Source: Phoronis ovalis
Lineage: Eukaryota > Phoronida > Phoronidae
Length of the DNA stretch: 12,231 nucleotides
Direction of reading: 5' to 3'
Assembly: GCA_028565635.1 (NCBI GenBank)
Contig: JAOXYB010046768.1
Span: forward strand, 1 to 12,231
Shown: piece by piece, positions 1-8,400 of the stretch
Position numbering within the stretch: the stretch's first letter is position 1
Layout: each line of letters starts with the position of its first letter
Translations under genes and position numbers: made by a program
Notes under the pieces: model-generated
Seen by the model: the letters and a program-made list of their open reading frames with translations, nothing else
Told to the model about the DNA's origin: nothing
Databases searched by the model: none

Positions 1-444
1 GTTTGGGGGGTGGGAAGATTTTGAATTATTAGAAAAATTACTTTTATTAAAAAAAACATCAAAAATGTTGGCTTTTCGGGATAACTATAATGACATTTAT
101 ATGGCAATGGCAAAATCCTGTAAAAAAAAACTTTGTGTTTTTGAAAAAAAACATATACTCAAAGAGGGTAAAATGACAACATCTCAAAAAATTACCCTTT
201 CCTGCAGAATCTTACAATATTGTTCTTTCCCTAACTACGTTTTAAATATATTGCGATGTCCACTAGTATTTGGAAGGATAATCTCTGAATCTATGGACTG
301 GCTAGTATTATATTAGTCGACAGGGATGTACTCTGTAGAGAAATAAACTAACTTATTAACAGGCTTATTGTATTTTCATGCAATAAATAGATTGTGAATA
401 TGAGAATGTAGCAGATGGCTGATATTATAAGATGTATGTTTTGT

Positions 445-985
445 CCAAATATGATATTTATATCATGTTACACAGGTCATTTGGATGACCTTTGAGGCTA
501 TCCAGGTGCCAAAAGCTCAGGTTTTTATTTTTTGGCATATTTTCAATTAATCTATAGAAGGAATATGGTCAAACTTCATAACGGTTTGACATACAGACTT
601 TGACTTATGACATCCCAAGGGTGGGGATAGTTGACCCTACTAGGTCGTCAAAAGGTCAAAATCTCCCAATTGTATGAAACTTTCAAAAAATGAACTTCTC
701 ATGCCATTTAGAGGTCATCCAGAAGTCTTGTATCATTTTGAGGTCAAAAGACTGGTTTGGTATTGTCATTAATATTTAAGGGGTTAATTGATTTTTGTTA
801 TTATTTACATCTAACCTTAACTTGATTACAAATTAGCACATACATCACAGTGTCAATAAAATGGTCAGTCTGAATAAATCCATTTGTTAGTGTTCAAGTG
901 TATGGAACAGTAACCGTTTTCAAACTGTAAAAGGGCAAACTGCAGTAATCCTGTGCCTTTGCTAAAGGGTTATCTAGTTTATTAT
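445..985 (+). repeat. Dispersed repeat, copy 1 (inverted relative to copy 2)
   Basis: Sequence from here to about 985 realigns with the reverse complement of 8172-8790, with many small differences. Landmarks in order include an 18-bp exact block at 599-616 (matching 8621-8638), ggtcaaaatctccc with aattgt, cattttgaggtcaa, and tgcagtaatcctgt at 941-954 (matching 8194-8207). No coding capacity or clear terminal repeats were seen. Probably a non-autonomous transposon or SINE/MITE-type family; the class is unknown. Confidence 0.85.
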
Positions 986-1253
986 TATACGTTTCTTAAA
1001 TTGCGATATGTGACAATGTCACATGAAACTACTGTTGATCTTGTTTGATATTAACATGAAATTGACAGTGTTGTATATATTTTTTTATGTTGTACATTAC
1101 AGAATTATTAAAATTGTCATTATGATGTATTTAGATTACCAGCTTTGTATACTGACTATTAGTAACAGAATTGGAATAGTATCATTGAAAGTTAATTGTA
1201 AGAAGCTAGATATCTTTGAGAGCACATAACATTATCATACTAGTTCAATCTAG

Positions 1254-1382
1254 TCAGTGTTGTTAATTACTGGTGTTCTATTTAATGATGGTCATCCCCT
1301 GGCACTAATTAGCCAGGCGTTAGAAGGCTATTTAGCCAGTAAACAGGTCGGCTACCTGGAGGAGATTAAAAAACGGAAAATG
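1254..1382 (+). other. GC-richer structured island, possible conserved element or exon relic
   Basis: Within AT-rich intron, 1295-1375 is visibly more balanced in base composition. It contains three short inverted repeats: 1299-1316 (ctggc/gccag), 1326-1337 (ggcta/tagcc) and 1344-1358 (caggt/acctg). It also has TAATTA and CAGGT/ACCTG motifs. One frame is open from 1254 to a TGA at 1380-1382, with coding-like text such as LALISQALEGYLASK and VGYLEEIKKRKM. I do not recognise that peptide. It could be a conserved regulatory element, a structured RNA, a transposon piece or an exon relic. Confidence 0.4.
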
Positions 1383-1688
1383 TGATATTAAATGGTTGAG
1401 ATTTCTATTCTGTTTACATGTTTAGCAAATCAAACATTTTTCATTTTGTTCATATTTTTAGTAGCTAAGCCAAGTTGTCTTTCTGATTTGTTATAGGCTG
1501 GGTGCTAGGGTGACAGTGATTTTTTTGTTCATGTGCATTTCTATTTGGTATTTTATACATAGTAAACAAAGGTCTTGACCCTGTTTAACATTGTATAAAT
1601 AATTAGGGGTAGTCTAGACTAGGAAGTGTAATCTGTTTGTGAGTATGTAAGTTACAAGTACATGCATGTAAGCTGTCTTGAAAATACC

Positions 1689-1802
1689 TTATTTTTTCCC
1701 AATAGACTTTCTTCCCGGGAATATAACTTCCATACATTTAGACGGGTTGTCCAGCTGGAACTCCCACACCCTTTCGAGCTCAAAAATGCTGTCGGGAACG
1801 AT
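1689..1802 (-). pseudogene. Possible non-LTR retrotransposon reverse transcriptase fragment
   Basis: The minus-strand frame reads PDSIFELERVWEFQLDNPSKC followed by MEVIFPGRKSIG, then a stop at 1689-1691. W-E-x-Q with NPSKC-x-x-V-I resembles the region after the catalytic motifs of LINE reverse transcriptases, where W..WQ.x-F-NPxKC is common. Base composition is more GC-rich than the surroundings, as expected of inserted DNA. Only about 38 codons remain; the open frame continues into unrelated repeat sequence. The match is by eye and short. Confidence 0.4.
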
Positions 1803-2145
1803 ACCAAATGATAAAAATATTGGCAGTAGAAATACCAAAAGTAAAAATGTTAGCAGTAAAGATGCCAAATTTCTGTCCATTAAGATACAGATAGATTTAA
1901 TTGGTCTAAAGGTTCCTCAATAATAAACATACTGCCACGTGCCATTTCTTCAAGAGCTAAACACGGACGAAAGTCCAGGGGGCAAGTAAATGAGGCAAAC
2001 CAATAATTTTACCGTGTAGCAAAAAATTGACAGTAGAGATACTAAAATAAACTATAAATTAATCAACAGTAGAGATGCTAAACTGGGTAAATACACTTAC
2101 AGTTGAGATACCAAAATTGCAAAATTGCCAGCTGTAGAGATACCT
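1801..2145 (+). repeat. Degenerate tandem repeat with cagtagagatacc core
   Basis: Variants of acagtagagataccaaaa recur at about 1823, 1853, 2030, 2066, 2099 and 2130, spaced 30-36 bp in each cluster, with an interruption at about 1885-2025. The copies are diverged, so this is an old array. Open frames across it come from the repeats and are not genes. Confidence 0.7.
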
Positions 2146-2335
2146 AGGACCCCCAAAAAGCACTCTTTCCAGCAGGACCCCGTATCACTTTGGATGATTT
2201 ACTAAATACTCCTGTAAGGGTATCATACGAATTATATTTACATTTATTTGTATTTACTGTAGTGTAGTGCTGTAATACAGTAATACTACAATTTATATGT
2301 AATATGTTTAATCATTTTTGTTGTTTCAATTTTAG

Positions 2336-2453
2336 ATCAACACCATGTCCAAATGTTAAGCATGGTGATGATTGGGGCGACCCATCGCTATGTGACCAAG
2401 GAGACAATTGCCCATACTGTCATACAAGAACAGAACAGCAGTTTCATCCTGAG
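2336..2453 (+). CDS. UNK: UNK exon a: penultimate CCCH zinc finger
   Basis: The acceptor ttttag ends at 2335 behind a strong T-rich tract; the donor is gag|gtacta. The first base completes a codon split with an upstream exon (phase 2 intron); the exon ends in phase 0. It encodes the Unkempt signature STPCPNVKHGDDWGD and HTRTEQQFHPE. The finger is C4-X14-C19-X5-C25-X3-H29, the long-spaced CCCH form typical of the second finger in the Unkempt C-terminal cluster. No exon matching the preceding finger (an expected YKTEPC-like start) was found in 1-2335, so the upstream exon is outside the window. Confidence 0.95.
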
Positions 2454-5400
2454 GTACTATTATATTATCAATTTAGATTTATGAATTTAGAATTTTTAAA
2501 TTGTTGTTCTATAACATTGCGGAGTTAATTTAACTTTGCCAGCAAGTGCAGGAAACAGGCATCGGTGTGTAATTGTTATTTCTACATGTTTTAACGTTCC
2601 CAAAAATCTGTCCAGAAGTATTTTATCTGACCATTCTTTATATCACATATTGTGGAAGGAACTGCTGTTTCTAAGAAAAATAAGCGACAGTGAAATTTTA
2701 GGTCTTAAATATGTGAATACCTTTACTTTAGATCTACAAATCTACTAAATGTAATGATATGGTGCAGTCTGGTTACTGTCCCAGGGGGCCGTTCTGTGCC
2801 TTTGCTCATGTAGAACGTAAGTAGTACTTTTAAATATTTAACCAATTGCGGACACGACCAACTTTTGAGAGCAAATCTGACTGAAAATAAAAAGCAACAA
2901 CACTGACTGTTGAATCATGGTAACAAAATATGTTGCATGCAACTTTGCGTGAATAAACTAAATTGTTCTGTTTGCTTGGTTCAATTAATGGTGTAAATTG
3001 AAATAATCTCAATTGTGTAAACAGAAGCAAAATTTTCAATTGACAAAAGTATAATGATAGTGGTAGAACATTCAAGGTACATAATAGTTATGCAGATTTC
3101 TGAAATTGTTGGAAATTCTTTGTTAGTAAACTCGTCAGTCAGTTGAAATCTGCTATAAACAAAACTTTAAACATTCCTTCATTTTGTTTTCCAGAAGAAA
3201 TGATTGGTCAGCGAGATGTGGCAGGTATTATGAATAATTCACTAGGAGCATTTTTACCGAATTCTTTACAACAAGGAGATGGTATTAACGATGTTAGGAA
3301 GGTAAGATTTGATCATATGTTACCTTTATATTATGTTTTCATGCCTGATTTTTTATATACCTGTAAGTAAATGAAAATTTCTTACTATAGGCTCATAAAG
3401 TAATGAACCTGTTGCCAGTCAGTAAATTACATTAATTTTAATTTTATTAATTTGATTAAGCACAGAATACTTCCATGTTGACTAATACAGTACTAGCAAC
3501 TCAATAGATATTCACATATTATCCTTCTTATAATACTAAATATGAGTGTATATTTGCAATATATTAAAACAAAATATATGATGGCTTTAATGTAGCTCAA
3601 AATTAAAACCCTACATAAATATTTGGTTACAGAATTTAAAGTAAATCCAATTGTACTATTGGTGTGACAGTGTCATGATATTTTTTACTTTGCTCTTTTT
3701 TGTATTTGTATCATAGAAGAATATAAGCTGTCTTTGTTTTTCAGAAGTTTAATGTTGAAAAAAAATAAAACTAACATATTCTTTATTTTGTGTTCAGGTA
3801 CTTGATGAGCTTGAATTAATGAGTAAAGAAAGCAATAATAATAGCAAGTCTCCGGGTGCTATAGGCAAAGAAAGAAGTAGCAGCACTTCAACAGTCAATA
3901 GTATTGTAAGTATTTTTGGTCTCTGGTTGCATTTCTTTTTTAGAACAGGAATATTTTTAGGTCTTTCAGTGCTTCTCAGTCACTGTTTTTTGTTTATCAA
4001 GGGATTGTAAAGTAGCAGTACACTTTATTTTGGTCAAACAGTAATGATACAAAGTGTTTATTTGCATTTCAAAGGGTTCTAATGAAATTCTGTTTCTTAC
4101 TTCGTAAAGCAAATAAACATTCAGTTTATGTAGAATCTTACATACTTATATTTTGCATGGAACAATTTTGACATGTTGCTTTTGTAGATGGGAAATAATG
4201 GTTTACCTACCAACATGACTGGTTCTTTTACTCAGACATCAATGCCAGAACCAATAGGTAAAGGTCGTTCTAGTAGTACGTCAAGTAGTATTTCTGATGT
4301 TAGCAGTGCTGGATTATACCAAAGGGCAACTGGTATGGATAGAGATGATTCTCAAGTGAGTAAAGTTTTTGAATTTGAAGAAATTGTTACAATGAACAGC
4401 AGAATGTATAGATAAGTTGAGTGTGTTCTTCAGTAGGTACTTAACTGAAGTATCCAATAAAAACTTAAGAAATAATAAATTTTCTTACAAGACCACTATT
4501 ATGAAGAAAGGTCAGTAAAATTAAAGTTGTTCAATAGGAAATTTCTGAAAGTGACAATTCATATATAGTACTATATGGTTGAGTCACATTTTATTACATA
4601 TGGAGTTGCACATTTATTATTATCCTGAATTAGGTTCTTAAAGTGCATGGGCATATAGTCGTAGGCTATGCGTTGTCATCGTATGCAACACCTTCTTTGT
4701 CTCACGATAACAGTTTCAGTTTTTTCCCGATCAACTTTATAGTCGGTACAAAGTAATTACAGATCAAAGTACAGATCTCTTAAAATGTTTTACCTTAATC
4801 ACTTTCAATATACCCGACTGGCATTTTGCGCCCCTTTTGAGAAAGACAATGCATTGATTGGACGATTCAAAGATGCTTTCACGAAGGCTGGGTATATTAG
4901 GCTAGGTGACATTTTAAAATGACCTTACTTCAGGAATTACACTGCCCAGATACAAGTCACGGTTACAAACTACATATGGACCACAAAGTGATGTAGTTCT
5001 AGAAATGTGATGGGCATTAGACATGACAAATGTCTTGGTAAAAAAATATTTATCTAGGATAGTAAATCCAGTTGTCAAAAAATAGTGTCTATGTTTGAAA
5101 TCATGGTTCACAAACGATACAGCAATACATAAACATTAAGTGCCTATTTATTGTTATTTGATGTTCATAACAGTATGCATTTTACAGCAGTTAACATGTT
5201 TTATTTACGTTTTAGATAAACTTACGGCAACAGCTTCAAGCAATTGATGATGATGGAGCAATAGACTTAATGGAAAAAGTAACAAGAAAGCAGAATTTAA
5301 TGATTTTGAATAACTTTAACTCTGCAATCAATGGGAGACCAACAAGCTCCATTAGTCCTTCTAGTTCTAGCACGATATTATCATCAATAGCATCAACAAT

Positions 5401-8400
5401 ACAATCAACAATATCATCTACAATGTCTCCTTTAGCTGTTCCATTTTTTCCTCCTGGGGATACTGTGAATTCTGTTATAGGTATATAAATATATACTTTG
5501 CTGATGCTATTTCTATAAGTAGTGTTTGATACTCTCCACATGACACGTTTCAAACTATTGCTTGATGGTATTTTGAATGCTCATCTTTATACCTCAGTAT
5601 TTTAACTCTGCTAAAGATAGAAAATACGAGTTTGTTCCATTAAAAATTAACAGGATAGTGGACTTGAAATATTTTGTGCATGTCTATCCTAGTAATTCCA
5701 ACTATAGCCTGTAACTAAAAAATAACTTCATCTGTCACTTCAGCCGCTGAACCCTAATATTTGTAATTATTTCTTGAGAATATTATGTCTTTCATCTAGT
5801 ACATTAGACGATGTATTATGTTCTTGTCTTTCATCTAGTACATTAGACGATGTATTATGTTCTTGTCTTTTAGCTAGTACATTAGACGATATATTATGTT
5901 CTTGTCTTGCAGCTAGTACATTTGACGATATATTATGTTCTTGTTTTTCAGCTAGTACATTAGACGATTCAGATCTGAACTTGAACTTTGATTTAGCTAC
6001 AATTGATATGGAATTAGACAATGATACGAATTCTGTTAGTAGTTCACTAAGTGCTGGTTTCTCCTCTTCAGCTGGTAAGTTGAAATATTTTTTCATCTAA
6101 AATTTCTAAATCCATTACACAGGCAAAGATGTCATAAAAGTGTTAACAACTGGACAGTAACTTTTTTACAGATTTGAAGTAAATGTGATTTTGTGATATT
6201 TTTGTTTATCTACTGGTAAATCATTGTGGATAAATTAAGATACCATGAAAACACAGTGGCCAACTGGTGGCCATGTTTGTTTTGAGTTTTTTTTTCATAA
6301 CTGGGAAATTTTGATAGATATACAGACCATTTCTAATAAAAAGCCAAATATAAACTTTGATCCTATTGTACAGTGCTCATTTCATGAAATAAAATATGAG
6401 TTTCATTGTTCATGGTTACACTGAGTATACTCTCAGAGTTGTTACAACTCGTCAAATGTCTAGTTAAGTTTCTTTTAACATAATTTAGGCATACACTAAT
6501 TTTCATTTACTTGATGCAAAAGTCATGTTTTGGTGTCATGACATGTGTTTGATGACAGTTGATAAGTATATTTAACACGATGACTTATTTTACTTGACAC
6601 TTGTAGGCTTTAATTCACATGCAGCAGTATCAATTCCAATAGCAATACCATCACACAGTGATGTAAAGAGTGGTGTGGTAGGAAATTTGTCTCAGTCTCC
6701 AACATCATCAATGGGCAGTTTACCACCTACGTTTGTACCCCAGGCATTACAGATGCAACAAAAACAAGAGCAACAGCTAGAACAGGTCATTTCTTTTAGT
6801 GTTAAATGAAATAAATATTATGTTATCAAATCTCCATGGGCCTCCTGTGAGTAAGGTTCAGTTTTAATATTCAAGTAACATTTGGTATAGATTTGTATGA
6901 TGCTTCTAAGATATTTTGATAAATCACATTTTCCACAGAGTATGTTGTATTCAGGAAGTGTCTGAACAGTATGAAACACTTCAGAAAGTCAAAACAAGAT
7001 TTATGCGGTGCTGAGATCAGTCATTTGGACAGCAATATATCAATGCTGCTAAACGAACAGAGTGGATTTTTCTCATCGAAATACGTCTAATCGTGCACCA
7101 CTATTGGTGGGTGTGTACGTGCTTGCGTGTTAGCACTTGTGTATATAATATTTCATTGTGATTTTTTTCCGTTGTAGGCTCAGGCAGCATTTCTAAGTCA
7201 ACCTAATCCTGGGCGATATGCTGTACCTGGATTCGCAGATTTCCCTAATAACTCCACTAGGAATAGTGCAAGTGGTAGTCAGTCGCCACTAACTCCTTCA
7301 AGTACACTGTCAAATTCAAATAACTCACAAGGTGGGGACATGTATAAATTACAGACAGAGTTATCAGCTAGTAAAGCCAAATTAGCGTCGTGGGAGGAAG
7401 CTATAGCTCAAGCAAGAAGTGTTAGTATCTTTTGTTTTACAAGTATACAACATATTTTAAAAGAAATATTTTCAAAAATAATCTGACTACCCGTCTTGTG
7501 CGTATTAAGAATAAAATTTCAAATCTGCAGCTATTTTCACTGCTACCTAAACCATTGTCTTCCTAGTTAACTGTACTGGTTATGAAATAACTATAATTCA
7601 TTCCTCATTAATCTGTACTCTATGCTGAGATTGTTGAAAAAGGAAATTTCTTTCAGTCTGCGGCAAACATTGATTTATCAAAGCTATTACTAGTGATTTC
7701 GAATCATGAAATGATTGTAATCCATACGTTATGTCTGCACAGAACCCATTTACATTTTGAATAAACCGGGGTGTGGTTAGAGTAGAAGCTTGACTGATTG
7801 ACTGAAATATCCTTGCACAAAATCACTGCTTAGCACTTTTGATTGGCCAGTGCATATAAATTAAATTTCAATGTCGCATAGCAGCGGGCATAATGAAACT
7901 ATTGACTAGGTTAGCTGTGACTTATTTGAAGTGAATTGGTCTGAAACAGTGTGTTTCATTTTCTAGGCATGTGAGGCATGGAAGAAAGAAGCTGAAGAAT
8001 CCATACGTAAAGCTAAAGTAGCAGAAGAAACTAAGGCACAGGCAATGCGCTTAAGAGATGAAGTAAGTAAAACAAATACAGAAATTGGAGCAATGTAAAT
8101 TGCTTTAAATTTTAAACAGCAACTCTTATATTGCTGTAAAAATGTTACTATTATATTCAAATACTAAAGATAACTAGATAGCCTTTAGCAAAGACAGGAT
8201 TACTGCAATTTTTACAGTCTGAAGAATCACTTGTTAGTGTTCTGTTCCCTCTCGAGAAGGCACGGAACACTAATTGATAGATTTATTCAGGCTAGATCTT
8301 TGTTAATACTGTTGTACGTGCGTGTATGCTATAATTATTAATAATAGTTAAGGGGAGATGTAAATAAAAACAAAAAAGTCTTGAAAATGTATTAAATCCT

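Larger units (their letters stand above)
1..2335 (+). other. End of long intron upstream of UNK exon a
   Basis: No exon of UNK was found here. The stretch holds a dispersed repeat (about 445-985), a structured GC-richer island (1254-1382), a minus-strand retrotransposon-like scrap (1689-1802) and degenerate tandem repeats (1801-2145). The remainder is AT-rich and featureless, including the T- and A-tracts at 1-180. The short ORF at 65-316 has no coding character. Confidence 0.75.

Noticed and set aside
65-316. 83-codon ORF near the window start
   Set aside because: Lys/Phe/Ile-rich translation of A and T tracts, with no domain and no splice context.
1801-1923. Ser/Lys/Asn-rich ORF part (SRNTKSKNVSSKDAK)
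   Set aside because: Produced by the degenerate cagtagagatacc repeat, not by a gene.
4188-4190. ATG at the start of exon e as a possible initiation codon
   Set aside because: It directly follows a good acceptor and continues the upstream frame in phase, so it is an internal methionine.
4914-5111. 65-codon minus-strand ORF with text TTSLCGPYVVCNRDLYLGSV
   Set aside because: It has some coding-like feel, but no family was recognised and there are no splice or start signals. Most likely chance or an unidentified repeat.
5767-6096. 109-codon minus-strand open frame with repeated NVLxxxQEHN text
   Set aside because: It is the antisense shadow of exon g and the 39-bp repeat. Because the unit is a multiple of three, any stop-free frame in one unit is stop-free in all.
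6955-7014. Acceptor-like tcag followed by EVSEQYETLQKVKTRFMRC and a stop
   Set aside because: There is no donor before the stop and no match to Unkempt. Exons h and i already join in phase, so it was left as intron.
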